Shown here: positions 1 through 8,368 of the stretch, piece after piece | How positions within the stretch are numbered: the stretch's first letter is position 1 | How the letters are laid out: the number at the start of each line of letters is the position of its first letter | Assembly (NCBI GenBank): GCA_963730005.1 | Contig: CAVSPO010000015.1 | Coordinates: 62,001-126,000, forward strand | From: CAVSPO01 sp963730005 | Lineage (GTDB): Bacteria > Actinomycetota > Actinomycetes > Propionibacteriales > Propionibacteriaceae | DNA length: 64,000 nt | Direction of reading: 5' to 3' | Translations under genes and position numbers: made by a program | The notes under the pieces: model-generated | What the model saw: only the letters and a program-made list of their open reading frames with translations | What the model was told of the DNA's origin: nothing | Databases searched by the model: none

Positions 1-2249
1 ATGTAGCCCTCGGCACCACCGACAGCGAAACTCGTGGTCCTGCTGTTGCGCGACTTGGGCAGGCGCTTGCGGCGCGGACGGTACTCGACACGGACTTCAG
101 GAGCGGGCGTCTCGGTCTTCTCCGCCTTGCCTGCCTGCTTGTTGCCAACCGACAGCGGCTGACCCACCTTGCAGTTGTCCCGGTAAACGGCCAGGGCCTT
201 CAACCCGAACTCCCAGCCCTTCCAGTACACGTCTGCAATGTCGTCAACCGTCGCTTCCTCAGGCAGGTTCACGGTCTTGCTGATGGCACCCGAGAGGAAA
301 GGCTGCACGGCCGCCATCATGCGGACATGCCCCAAGGGCGCGATGCTGCGCACGCCCATGGCGGTGTCGAACACCAGGTAGTGCTCCGGCTTCAGGCCAG
401 GGGCATCCACCACGTTGCCCTTGTCTGCGATGTGCTGGATGATCTGGCGACTCGTTTCCTCGTCATAGCCCAAGTTCTTCAAGGCTCGCGGAATGGTCTG
501 GTTGACGATCTGCATGGAACCCCCGCCGACCAACTTCTTGAACTTGACCAGACTGAAGTCGGGCTCGATGCCGGTGGTGTCGCAGTCCATCATGAAGCCG
601 ATGGTGCCGGTGGGCGCCAGCACAGAGGCCTGAGCGTTGCGGAAGCCGTACTCGCCTCCCAGTTTGAGGACCTGGTCCCACTCCTTGGTGGCCGCCTTCT
701 GCACGGCACCGTCGACACCGTTGGAGGTGCGCAACGCATCGTTTGCTGCTTGGTGCTTGCGCATCACCCGCTGGTGTGCCGCGGCATTGAGGGCGAATTT
801 GTCGTAAGGACCCACCACGCCGGCCAGCTCCGCCGAACGGCGGTAGGCGGCGCCTGTCATCAGCGAAGTGATGGCGCCGGCCAGCGACCGCCCGGCATCG
901 GAGTCGTATCCCTTGCCCAGAGCCATCAGCAATGCACCCAGATTGGCGTAACCGATGCCCAGTTGACGGAAGGCGCGCGTGTTCTCGGCAATGGGGTCAG
1001 TCGGGAAATCCGCGAAGCAAATCGAGATGTCCATGGCGGTGATGATCAGTTCCACAGCGCGAGTGAACCGCTCTGCGTCGAAAGTGTCGTCGTCGCGGAG
1101 GAACTTGAGCAGGTTGAGGCTGGCCAGGTTGCATGAAGAGTTGTCGACGCTCATGTACTCCGAGCAGGGGTTGGACGCGTTGATGCGGCCTGACTCGGGG
1201 GTGGTGTGCCAGTCGTTGATGGTGTCGTCGTACTGGATGCCGGGATCGGCGCACTCCCACGCCGCGCGAGCGATCTTGCCGAACAGCTCCTTGGCTTGCA
1301 CCGTTTCGATGACACGGCCGTCAGTGCGGGCCACCAGATCGAAGGTGCTGTCTTCCCGGACCGCGCGCATGAAATCGTCGCTCACCCGGACCGAGTTGTT
1401 CGCGTTCTGGTACTGCACGGAGGTGCTGTCACGCCCGCCCAGGTCCATGTCGAACCCAGCATCGCGAAGCACCCGGATCTTGTCCTCCTCGCGCGCCTTG
1501 GTGTCGATGAACTCCACGATGTCGGGGTGGTCGATGTCCAGCACCACCATCTTCGCGGCTCTCCGGGTGGCGCCGCCCGACTTGATCGTGCCGGCGGACG
1601 CGTCCGCGCCACGCATGAAGGAGACAGGGCCGGAGGCCGTACCACCGCTGGATCGCAGCAACTCCTTCGAGGACCGAATCCGCGACAGGTTGAGACCGGC
1701 ACCCGAGCCGCCCTTGAAGATCAGGCCCTCTTCCCGGTACCAGTTCAGGATCGATTCCATCGAGTCATCCACACTCAGGATGAAGCAGGCACTGACCTGC
1801 TGAGGGCTGGAGGTGCCCACATTGAACCAGACCGGGGAGTTGAAGCTGAAGTACTGGTGCAACAGCAGCCACGTCAGTTCGTCACTGAACACATCGGCTT
1901 CCTGAGCACTGGCGAAGTAGCCGTGCTGCTGACCGGCTTCCGTGTAGATCCTCACGACACGGGAGATCAACGTTCGAAGGCTGTCCTCACGCGCCGGAGT
2001 GCCCAAGGCGCCACGAAAATACTTCGTGGTCACGATGGTGGAGGCGTTGATCGACCAGAAATCAGGGAACTCGACCCCGTCCTGTTCGAACACGGTCTCC
2101 CCGGTCTTCCAGTTGGTCTGCACGACGTCGCGACGTTCCCACGTCACCTCGTCGTAGGGGTGGACGCCCTCGGTGCTGAAGACGCGTTCAATCGTCAAGC
2201 CTTGCCGCTTCAGGGTTGTTTTCCGGGTGGCTTGCCCTGTCTGCGTCAT
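1..2249 (-). CDS. nrdJ: Adenosylcobalamin-dependent (class II) ribonucleoside-diphosphate reductase, 3' end outside window
   Basis: Reduces ribonucleotides to deoxyribonucleotides using coenzyme B12 and needs no oxygen. The ATG is at 2249 and about 749 codons are visible. Seen: FNSPVWFNVG followed by an ACFILSVDDSM stretch, a glycine-rich FKGGSGAGLNLSRIRSS region, then RGADASAGTIKSGGATRRAA. The last visible residues read TTSFAVGGAEGYM, typical of the C-terminal third of NrdJ. The family is usually about 950 residues, so roughly 200 are missing off the window edge. It lies 122 bp downstream of nrdR on the same strand and is probably co-transcribed and NrdR-controlled. No other reductase class is in the window. 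Confidence 0.95.
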   Translation of the reverse strand, partial: MTQTGQATRKTTLKRQGLTIERVFSTEGVHPYDEVTWERRDVVQTNWKTGETVFEQDGVEFPDFWSINASTIVTTKYFRGALGTPAREDSLRTLISRVVRIYTEAGQQHGYFASAQEADVFSDELTWLLLHQYFSFNSPVWFNVGTSSPQQVSACFILSVDDSMESILNWYREEGLIFKGGSGAGLNLSRIRSSKELLRSSGGTASGPVSFMRGADASAGTIKSGGATRRAAKMVVLDIDHPDIVEFIDTKAREEDKIRVLRDAGFDMDLGGRDSTSVQYQNANNSVRVSDDFMRAVREDSTFDLVARTDGRVIETVQAKELFGKIARAAWECADPGIQYDDTINDWHTTPESGRINASNPCSEYMSVDNSSCNLASLNLLKFLRDDDTFDAERFTRAVELIITAMDISICFADFPTDPIAENTRAFRQLGIGYANLGALLMALGKGYDSDAGRSLAGAITSLMTGAAYRRSAELAGVVGPYDKFALNAAAHQRVMRKHQAANDALRTSNGVDGAVQKAATKEWDQVLKLGGEYGFRNAQASVLAPTGTIGFMMDCDTTGIEPDFSLVKFKKLVGGGSMQIVNQTIPRALKNLGYDEETSRQIIQHIADKGNVVDAPGLKPEHYLVFDTAMGVRSIAPLGHVRMMAAVQPFLSGAISKTVNLPEEATVDDIADVYWKGWEFGLKALAVYRDNCKVGQPLSVGNKQAGKAEKTETPAPEVRVEYRPRRKRLPKSRNSRTTSFAVGGAEGY

Positions 2250-2371
2250 GGTGGCTGCTCTCTTTCTCAAGTTCGTTGGCAAGAAGTTGGTGCATCGAGA
2301 TCCACACCGAGCCCATGAGTCCGGCGTCTAACTGGGTCAGGGACTCCGGCGAAGGCTTCGGTCAGACTGGG

Positions 2372-2827
2372 TCAGTCCAGGAAGCCGGCCTCGGCCATCC
2401 GGTTGATCTCAGCAGTGAAGTCATCGACTGATTGGTAGTGCTGGTAGACACTGGCGAATCGCAGGTAGGCGACAGGATCAAGCTTGCTCAGCGGCGGCAG
2501 GACAGCCAGACCGACGTCGTCGCTGGGGATCTCGCACTGGCCACTGGCCCGCAACGAGTCCTCCACTTCCTGGCCCAACCGGGCCAGCTGGGCCTCGGTG
2601 ACCGGACGACCCTTGCAGGCCTTGCGGACACCGGCTACGACCTTGTCGCGCAGGAAGGGTTCGCTGACCCCGGATTTCTTGACGACCACCAACTGCATCT
2701 GCTCGACCGTCGTGAAACGCCGGCTGCACTCTGGGCACTGCCTGCGTCGGCGGATACTCCCGCCGTCCTCACTGACCCTCGAATCGAGAACACGCGAATC
2801 GGTATGGTGGCAGTACGGGCAGAACAC
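2372..2827 (-). CDS. nrdR: Transcriptional repressor NrdR
   Basis: ATP/dATP-sensing repressor of ribonucleotide reductase genes, 151 aa, the usual family length. The N-terminal zinc ribbon has Cys3, Cys6, Cys31 and Cys34 (CPYC and CPEC) followed by RRFTTVEQ. The remainder is the ATP-cone domain, with VVVKKSG and [14 protein letters not shown] near residues 48-70. The start is GTG at 2827, preceded by a GGGGGTG stretch. nrdR precedes nrdJ, as in other actinobacteria, and faces away from lexA. Candidate NrdR boxes and DnaA-box-like sites lie just upstream, which suggests autoregulation and coupling to replication. Confidence 0.95.
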   Translation of the reverse strand: MFCPYCHHTDSRVLDSRVSEDGGSIRRRRQCPECSRRFTTVEQMQLVVVKKSGVSEPFLRDKVVAGVRKACKGRPVTEAQLARLGQEVEDSLRASGQCEIPSDDVGLAVLPPLSKLDPVAYLRFASVYQHYQSVDDFTAEINRMAEAGFLD

Positions 2828-2865
2828 CGCGATTCACCCCCGTGATTCTGTGCCCAAGCCGGCCC

Positions 2866-2906
2866 TGTGGACGATCATGTGGACAACATCCACAACCTGT
2901 GGACAA
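2866..2906 (-). promoter_or_regulatory. Cluster of DnaA-box-like 9-mers upstream of nrdR
   Basis: Two perfect TTGTCCACA 9-mers (minus strand 2878-2886 and 2898-2906) are flanked by TCGTCCACA (2866-2874) and a plus-strand ACATCCACA (2886-2894). All four lie within 41 bp, between the NrdR boxes and the nrdR start. DnaA binds TTRTCCACA-type sites and is known to regulate reductase genes in E. coli. A regulatory role here is inferred. Confidence 0.55.
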
Positions 2907-2921
2907 AAGACACCCGTGTAA

Positions 2922-2969
2922 CTACTAGATGTAGTGGCCACCATAGACGCATGACACTAGAGGCGCAAC
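2922..2969 (-). promoter_or_regulatory. Candidate tandem NrdR boxes
   Basis: On the minus strand the proximal box reads CCACTACATCTAGTAG (2922-2937), a near-palindrome resembling actinobacterial NrdR boxes. A second, more degenerate copy sharing TCTAGT lies at 2954-2969. The two are exactly 32 bp apart, about three helical turns, which matches the paired-box geometry known for NrdR. The left half of the distal box is weak. Confidence 0.6.
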
Positions 2970-3083
2970 ACCGCGGCCAAACCGTCTCGCATTGACGAAA
3001 CGGCGCCGGGAATCATCACCGACCCGGACCAGGAGCCGGGCGCGACAGCTGACCACAGGTCGGCTTGGGTGCCACGGCACAAG

Positions 3084-3704
3084 TCAGACGGCAGCTCGAA
3101 CGACCGCCGCCGCGGCACCGGCCGCCTGTGGAGGCATGGGCGCGGCGCTGATGCTCAGAAAGGCACTCACCGCAACAACCAGCCCGCACAGCACGGCCAG
3201 CAGGAAGCCAACCATCATCACCACCAAGCCACGCGGGCTGAGTTCCCAGTCGTCGGAATGAGAACGCCCTGGAACACGGGCAGCGGCAAGGGTGGTGACA
3301 GACGAACGAGCCACCCAAACCGTCGGGGCCACCAACGGCGGCGTCGGCTGCGCAGGGCGACCGCCAGGCGTCCGCAACTGGACCGGACGAGCCTCCGGAC
3401 CCAACTGCGTGCTGCGCCGCCGGGCGCCCCTGCGGTCAACAGCGCCAGACGAGTCTCTACCCAACTCCCCCGCCTGGGCATGTCGAGCCGAAGCCGTTTC
3501 GAACACGAGTTGCCTGATTCCGGACTCGACCGGCGTGCTCTGCATCACAACAGCCCTCGTGGGACCAGTCGCGTCCGGAGCCCTGCGTGCACCCGAACCC
3601 GCGGCCGCGCCGTAGGCACCGACCTGGCCCCCAGAACAATCACCCTCAACGACGTTCGGCGTGACAACGACGCCGACAACAGCGTCATCAACAAGAGCGC
3701 TCAT
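3084..3704 (-). CDS. Single-pass membrane protein of unknown function, predicted SOS-induced (possible cell-division inhibitor)
   Basis: Not recognised by sequence. 206 aa. The first ~155 residues are Ala/Arg/Gly/Pro-rich and low complexity. One clear membrane span follows near residues 158-186 (GLVVMMVGFLLAVLCGLVVAV), then a short Ala-rich tail. The ATG at 3704 has GAAGGGA eight nt upstream. It is divergent from lexA, with two LexA boxes upstream. This is the slot occupied in other actinobacteria by SOS division suppressors (Rv2719c/ChiZ, DivS, YneA-type), which carry a membrane span followed by LysM. No in-frame LysM is present here. Function is inferred from position and operators only. 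Confidence 0.6.
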   Translation of the reverse strand: MSALVDDAVVGVVVTPNVVEGDCSGGQVGAYGAAAGSGARRAPDATGPTRAVVMQSTPVESGIRQLVFETASARHAQAGELGRDSSGAVDRRGARRRSTQLGPEARPVQLRTPGGRPAQPTPPLVAPTVWVARSSVTTLAAARVPGRSHSDDWELSPRGLVVMMVGFLLAVLCGLVVAVSAFLSISAAPMPPQAAGAAAAVVRAAV

Positions 3705-3793
3705 CTCAGTGTCCCTTCGTTGCGCTGACAGTGATCAGGCCATCGAGCCCCCGAGACGGAGCCCGTCCAAACCAAACTGGAAGCACGGAAACC

Positions 3794-3809
3794 TCGAACA
3801 TCTGTTCGA
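3794..3809. promoter_or_regulatory. LexA (SOS) box, perfect palindrome
   Basis: TCGAACATCTGTTCGA matches the actinobacterial/Gram-positive consensus TCGAAC-N4-GTTCGA exactly. It lies 90 bp upstream of the membrane-protein start at 3704 and controls the minus-strand side of this divergent region. Confidence 0.92.
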
Positions 3810-3840
3810 TACTCAACTTAGACCCACCTCGGGTCATCTT

Positions 3841-3856
3841 TCAAACACTTGTTCGA
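3841..3856. promoter_or_regulatory. Second LexA (SOS) box
   Basis: TCAAACACTTGTTCGA differs from the consensus palindrome by one base. Its spacing from the first box is 47 bp, which suggests cooperative or two-site repression of the 3084-3704 gene. Confidence 0.82.
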
Positions 3857-3977
3857 TTTTTCCTGAAGCCACGTCACTGCGTTCAGCCAAACAGGCAGCT
3901 CCGACACTTCCTGTCGGTGCGTGGGTGCGCAGGTGCGTGCACATGGACCCACAAGGTGACTTGATTTTCGCAACACT

Positions 3978-3993
3978 TCGAACAGGTGTTTGA
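3978..3993. promoter_or_regulatory. LexA (SOS) box of lexA
   Basis: TCGAACAGGTGTTTGA has one mismatch to consensus. It overlaps the predicted -35 of lexA and ends 31 bp before the start codon, as expected for autorepression. Confidence 0.87.
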
Positions 3994-4018
3994 TTCACCC
4001 TCGCAACTTGCCTAGGTT
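3990..4018 (+). promoter_or_regulatory. Predicted leaderless lexA promoter
   Basis: -35 TTGATT (3990-3995), 17-nt spacer, -10 TAGGTT (4013-4018), then six nt to the ATG at 4025. Transcription should begin at or next to the start codon. The LexA box covers the -35. Confidence 0.6.
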
Positions 4019-4024
4019 GGGGTC

Positions 4025-4897
4025 ATGGCCATCAGGGACCGTTCCGACAACCCCACCGAGCAGCAGCCCGCTGAGGTTGCGCCGACCTCGCCTCCCGGCA
4101 GTGCGGCACGCAACAGGGCCGGGCGACCCACCAACGCCCGGGTCAAGGAAGAGGTGGCGCGCACGGCCGGCGCCGGCCAGGGTCGTGCGTCCGCCGGCAA
4201 GGTTGCCGAGCTGCCAGACGGGCCCACCGACGCACTGGGCCTCAGCGCGAGGCAGCGGCGCATCCTGGAAGTGATCCGCGAGTCGGTGGACCGACGCGGT
4301 TATCCGCCGAGCATCCGTGAGATGGGCCAGGCAGTCGGTCTGGCCAGCTCATCCAGCGTCGCCCACCAGCTCAAAGTCCTGGAGCAGAAGGGCTTTCTTC
4401 GAAGAGACCCGAATCGGCCTCGCGCGCTGGAGGTGATGTTGCCCCAACGGGAAGCTCCAGAGACCCCGAGGCTGGCCGTGGAGGAATCCGCAGACGTCAC
4501 GGGCATCAACGACGTCCTCCCCAAAGCTGTGAACGTGCCGATGCTCGGTCGAATCGCGGCGGGTGCTCCCATCCTGGCTGAGGAACAGGTGGAGGACGTG
4601 TTTGCGCTGCCCACCCAGCTCGTCGGGGACGGCACCCATTTCATGCTGGAAGTGCACGGCGACTCGATGGTCGACGCTGCCATCTGTGACGGCGACTGGG
4701 TCGTTGTCCGGCAGCAGCCCAGCGCCAGCAGTGGCGACATCGTGGCAGCGCTGCTCGACGATGAGGCCACTGTCAAGACCCTGCGCCGCACCCCAGGGCA
4801 GGTGTGGCTGGTTCCCCACAACCCGGCGTACGAACCGATCGACGGGAATTTCGCGACCATCATGGGCAAGGTGGTAGCCGTGCTCCGACGAGTCTGA
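4025..4897 (+). CDS. lexA: LexA repressor
   Basis: SOS master repressor, inactivated by RecA-stimulated self-cleavage. 290 aa. The winged helix starts near residue 78 ([41 protein letters not shown]). The cleavage pair is Ala179-Gly180 (RIAAGAP) and the catalytic dyad is Ser214 (HGDSMVD) and Lys251 (ATVKTL). A Pro/Ala/Arg-rich extension of about 75 residues precedes the DNA-binding domain, longer than in most LexA proteins. The start is supported by a leaderless-type promoter six nt upstream. The DUF167 gene follows after one nt. Confidence 0.97.
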   Translation: MAIRDRSDNPTEQQPAEVAPTSPPGSAARNRAGRPTNARVKEEVARTAGAGQGRASAGKVAELPDGPTDALGLSARQRRILEVIRESVDRRGYPPSIREMGQAVGLASSSSVAHQLKVLEQKGFLRRDPNRPRALEVMLPQREAPETPRLAVEESADVTGINDVLPKAVNVPMLGRIAAGAPILAEEQVEDVFALPTQLVGDGTHFMLEVHGDSMVDAAICDGDWVVVRQQPSASSGDIVAALLDDEATVKTLRRTPGQVWLVPHNPAYEPIDGNFATIMGKVVAVLRRV

Positions 4898-4898
4898 A

Positions 4899-5201
4899 AT
4901 GCGTCGCAGCATCCGCGTCAAACCGGCTTCCTCACGCACCAAGGTCGGTGGTACCCATCTGTTGGCAGACCGGGGCCTGACCGCCCTTGTCGTGGCGGTT
5001 CAGGCCCCGGCCGTCGACGGAAAGGCGAACAAGGCAGTGCTGACAGCGCTGGCAAAGGCCTTGGGGCTCAAACCACGCGACCTCGTGATTGTCAGTGGGC
5101 ACACCGCACGTACCAAGCTGGTGGAACTGCCGGACGAGGTGGCGCCTCGCTGGCAGGAACTCCTGGACGACCAGGGGCCATCTGCAGAAGCCACTGTCTG
5201 A
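4899..5201 (+). CDS. DUF167 / YggU family protein
   Basis: Small conserved protein of unknown biochemical role, 100 aa, typical length. Family features: N-terminal SIRVKPASSRTKVGG, then LVVAVQAPAVDGKANKAVLTALAKALGLKPRDLVIVSGHTARTKLVEL. Its ATG is one nt after the lexA stop, so it is almost certainly co-transcribed with lexA and would rise on SOS induction. That may be a passenger effect. No catalytic residues can be assigned. Confidence 0.85.
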   Translation: MRRSIRVKPASSRTKVGGTHLLADRGLTALVVAVQAPAVDGKANKAVLTALAKALGLKPRDLVIVSGHTARTKLVELPDEVAPRWQELLDDQGPSAEATV

Positions 5202-5257
5202 GGGAAGGTGACACCGGTGACACAGCGCAGATCGGCGCACGCCACCTACGCGACGCC

Positions 5258-5263
5258 TAGGCT
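5258..5263 (+). promoter_or_regulatory. -10 element, leaderless promoter of ppsR
   Basis: TAGGCT ends six nt before the ATG at 5270. No ribosome binding site is visible between them. Confidence 0.5.
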
Positions 5264-5269
5264 GACGCC

Positions 5270-6154
5270 ATGACCGATGAACCTCTGGAGATCCACCTGC
5301 TCGCGGACTCGACGGGCGAATCGGCGGCACGCGTGGCACGCGCAGCGGTGGCGCAGTTTCCGAGCAAGGATTTCAAGCTGGTTCGCCACCGTAGGCTCAA
5401 CACCACGGAAGCCCTGATGACCGCGCTTGAAGCGGTGCGCGCGCGGGCCGGCAAGCCGACAGCCGTGTTCTTCACCCTGTGCAACGCGGAGTTGGCCAAG
5501 CTGGTGAAGACGGCCTGCCAGGAGATGGACGTTCCGTATGCCGACCTGATGACCGATGCCATGCGCGCGCTCCAGCGCATCAGCGGCATCAGCCCGGACC
5601 AGGTCCCGTTGCGCCCCGTCGGGGTCGAGGCCGACTACTTCGTGCGCATTGCGGCCATCGACTTCGCCGTCCGCAACGACGACGGCGCAGCGCCAGCCTC
5701 GCTCACCGAGTGCGACATCTGTCTGGTCGGTCCCTCCCGCTCCGGCAAGACCCCGCTCTCGATCTTCCTGGGCTATCTGGGCTACAAGGCGGTCAATGTC
5801 CCGCTTGTGCCCGGCATCGAACCACCATCCCAATTGTGGGATGTCGACAAGTGGCGCATCGTGGGCCTCACGATGGACGCCGAGAAGCTGTTGCAGATCA
5901 GGTCTGAGCGCGTGCGGGGCCTCGGCGCCCGCGGCATGCAGGACGGTTACAACAACCTCACCCAGATCTGCGACGAGCTGGACGAAGTGGCAATGATCCA
6001 CCGCAAGCTGGGCTGCCCGATCATCAACACCACCGACATGGCGTTGGAGGAGTCGGCCGCCCGGGTCATCGACATCGTGGAGGAGCGAGCGCACCGGTTG
6101 GGCACGCAGCTTCGGCGACTGCCGAACGTGTCCAGCGAACTGCCGCGGCGCTGA
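5270..6154 (+). CDS. ppsR: PEP synthase / pyruvate phosphate dikinase regulatory protein (bifunctional kinase-pyrophosphorylase)
   Basis: DUF299 family enzyme that inactivates PEP synthase or PPDK by ADP-dependent phosphorylation and reactivates it by Pi-dependent dephosphorylation, controlling pyruvate-PEP flux. 294 aa. Seen: IHLLADSTGESAARVARAAVAQF at the N-terminus, a P-loop CLVGPSRSGKTPLSIFLGYLGYKAVNVPLVPG near residues 148-180, and the C-terminal GCPIINTTDMALEESA signature. It has its own leaderless-type promoter and is convergent with dinG. Which target (PpsA or PPDK) it acts on is not visible here. Confidence 0.93.
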   Translation: MTDEPLEIHLLADSTGESAARVARAAVAQFPSKDFKLVRHRRLNTTEALMTALEAVRARAGKPTAVFFTLCNAELAKLVKTACQEMDVPYADLMTDAMRALQRISGISPDQVPLRPVGVEADYFVRIAAIDFAVRNDDGAAPASLTECDICLVGPSRSGKTPLSIFLGYLGYKAVNVPLVPGIEPPSQLWDVDKWRIVGLTMDAEKLLQIRSERVRGLGARGMQDGYNNLTQICDELDEVAMIHRKLGCPIINTTDMALEESAARVIDIVEERAHRLGTQLRRLPNVSSELPRR

Positions 6155-6198
6155 CCTGGCCATCGCCAGCCGGCGGGCACGTCAGACTGCTGATCCCG

Positions 6199-8307
6199 TC
6201 AGCCGACCGCACCCTGGCTTGGGGCAGTGGTCGGGGGCTCATTGTTCGCGAGGCGTCGCAAGGCGCTGATCGCCACCTCGCGGTCGGTCGTGGTCCAGAA
6301 CCCCGGCATCGAGGCACGAAGGAAAGAGCCGTACCGGGCTTCGACCAGCCTCGGATCGAGGACAGCAACGACCCCCCTGTCGTCAAGTCGGCGGATCAGC
6401 CGGCCCGACCCCTGAGCCAGCAGCAGTCCGGCATGCGCAGCAGCCACTTGCATGAAGCCATTGCCACCGGCCTCACTCACAGCCTGCTGCCTGGCCTGCA
6501 TCAACGGGTCGTCGGGGCGAGGAAACGGAATCTTGTCGATGATGACGAGGGCGCAGGTCTCGCCGGGCACGTCGATGCCCTGCCACAGACTCATCGTGCC
6601 GAACAGACAGCTTTCCGGTTCATCAATGAAGCGCCTTGTCAGCTCGGGGAGCTGGGCGTCGCCCTGACACATCACCGTGATGCTGGGCAGCTCCTGACGA
6701 ACATGTGCCGCGGCGGCCTCTGCGGCGCGGGTCGAGGCGAACAAACCGAGCGTCCGCCCGCCCGCGGCCCAGACCAACTCCGCGATCTCCGCCAGCGTCT
6801 CTGCCTTGAGACCGGCGAGACCCGGTTTGGGCAGCGCTCGGGCCACGTAAAGAATGCCCTGACGGGCGTAGTCGAACGGCGAGCCGACGTCCATCCCGAC
6901 CCACCGCCAGTTCACGGGCCGCTCCTCGTCTGCGTCAGCCAACTCCGCATCGGAGTCGGGCAGCTCCCGCGATGGAAAGGCGTCGAGTCGCTCAGAGCGC
7001 TGCAGGCCCACACTGCCGGCTATTGCTTCGAAGCCACCGCCGACGGTCAGGGTGGCCGACGTCAGCACCGCTGTTGCTTGGCCCAGCACCCTCTCGCGCA
7101 TCAAGCCAGCCACCGACAGCGGTGCCACGTTGACCTGCCTGCCGAACCGCTCCCGCTCACTGACCCAGATCACGTCGGCGTCATCCAGCTTCGACATCCG
7201 TTCGGCCGTGTCGAAGGCTTCCTTGATGGCGGACGACGTCTGAACGCGCTCGACGTCAGGCAGGACCTGACCCGCATTCAGTGCCGTGATGGCCCGCCGG
7301 GTCACCTCGCGGACTGACTGGAGGGCGCTCAGCACGGTGCTGTGCTCGGCAGTCAGACGTCCCGGCTCGGTGGCGTCCAAGGCCTCCTGGAAGACGGCGC
7401 CGGACTCCTGCAACTCATCCGCCAGGTTGTCGTCCAGCCAGGGAGCTGCTCGCTTGGCCAACCTGTCCAGTTGTTGGGGGCTGAGCTCGCTGCTGGCGGC
7501 CCCGGTGACACGACTGACCAACTCATGCGCTTCGTCGATCACCACCAGATCATGTTCGGGCAGGGCGGTGCCGCCGTGCATCGCGTCGATGGCCAGCAAG
7601 GCGTGGTTGGTGACGACCAGGTCCGCTTCGCGCGCTCGTTGCCTCGACAGCTCAACGAAGCATTCCGCACCGAAAGGGCACTTGCCGGCACCCAGACATT
7701 CCCGGGCGCTGACCGATACCTGCTGCCAGGCTCGGACGCTGTGCACTGGCGCGTCGTCGCGATCCGCCAGACCGTGCCCTCGCAGCTGCACCTCAGCCCA
7801 CTCGCGCAGCGCCAGAACCTCTGAACCCAGGACGGACTGGGAGTCCGCACCCGAAGCTCGGGCCGCTTCTGCCACCTGTTGGGCGCCGAGCAAGGCGTCC
7901 TGCTCGGCCATGCCGTCACGCACCCGCAGCAGGCAGGCATAGTTGGATCTGCCCTTCAGGACAGCGCTGCTGGGACGTCTGCCCAACACCTGTTCGACGG
8001 CGTCCTGGGCGGCTGGGATGTCCTTGGTTGCCAGCTGGGTCTGCAGAGCCAGGGTGGCTGTGGCCACGACCACCCGCTGCCCCGTTTCCACCGCCCAGAC
8101 CAGCGCTGGGGCCAGATAACCGAGGGACTTGCCAGTGCCGGTGCCAGCCTGGACCAGCAGGTGCACACCGGTGGCGAAACTGTCGTCGATAGCCGCCGCC
8201 ATCTGCTGTTGACCGACGCGGGAATGACCCCCGATGTCGGCAACAGAGCGCGCAAGCACACGGGCCGTCAGCGTCTCACCACCTGCCCCGGCGATTTCAC
8301 TGGTCAC
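6199..8307 (-). CDS. dinG: DinG-family ATP-dependent DNA helicase
   Basis: XPD-like superfamily 2 helicase, likely 5'-3' on damaged or R-loop DNA. 702 aa. Seen: Q-motif region SRVGQQQMAAAI, Walker A VQAGTGTGKSLGY near residue 55, Fe-S ligand cysteines (one in RSNYACLL, three in CLGAGKCPFGAEC), DEAH box VVIDEAHEL near 258, and C-terminal GTMSLWQGIDVPGE and QGSGRLIRR motifs. The GTG at 8307 follows a TAGGGT -10 by six nt. It is downstream of hflX (61 bp gap) and has its own promoter. No LexA box was found nearby despite the gene name. Confidence 0.9.
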   Translation of the reverse strand: MTSEIAGAGGETLTARVLARSVADIGGHSRVGQQQMAAAIDDSFATGVHLLVQAGTGTGKSLGYLAPALVWAVETGQRVVVATATLALQTQLATKDIPAAQDAVEQVLGRRPSSAVLKGRSNYACLLRVRDGMAEQDALLGAQQVAEAARASGADSQSVLGSEVLALREWAEVQLRGHGLADRDDAPVHSVRAWQQVSVSARECLGAGKCPFGAECFVELSRQRAREADLVVTNHALLAIDAMHGGTALPEHDLVVIDEAHELVSRVTGAASSELSPQQLDRLAKRAAPWLDDNLADELQESGAVFQEALDATEPGRLTAEHSTVLSALQSVREVTRRAITALNAGQVLPDVERVQTSSAIKEAFDTAERMSKLDDADVIWVSERERFGRQVNVAPLSVAGLMRERVLGQATAVLTSATLTVGGGFEAIAGSVGLQRSERLDAFPSRELPDSDAELADADEERPVNWRWVGMDVGSPFDYARQGILYVARALPKPGLAGLKAETLAEIAELVWAAGGRTLGLFASTRAAEAAAAHVRQELPSITVMCQGDAQLPELTRRFIDEPESCLFGTMSLWQGIDVPGETCALVIIDKIPFPRPDDPLMQARQQAVSEAGGNGFMQVAAAHAGLLLAQGSGRLIRRLDDRGVVAVLDPRLVEARYGSFLRASMPGFWTTTDREVAISALRRLANNEPPTTAPSQGAVG

Positions 8308-8313
8308 CGGACC

Positions 8314-8319
8314 ACCCTA
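8314..8319 (-). promoter_or_regulatory. -10 element, leaderless promoter of dinG
   Basis: TAGGGT on the minus strand, six nt before the GTG start at 8307. Confidence 0.5.
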
Positions 8320-8368
8320 GCCGCCCCCGATTCTCACCCCACGCCAGCTCGAGGGCGACAACGACCTG

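Noticed and set aside
327..2318. Long plus-strand open frames opposite nrdJ
   Set aside because: They are antisense to a clearly conserved nrdJ and show no recognisable motifs; GC-rich sequence gives long shadow frames.
2250..2371. Cobalamin riboswitch ahead of nrdJ
   Set aside because: The 122-bp gap is short and I see no B12-box-like conserved core; control by NrdR upstream of nrdR is more plausible.
8308..8368. LexA box for dinG
   Set aside because: No TCGAAC-N4-GTTCGA-like sequence is present, although DinG is SOS-controlled in E. coli.
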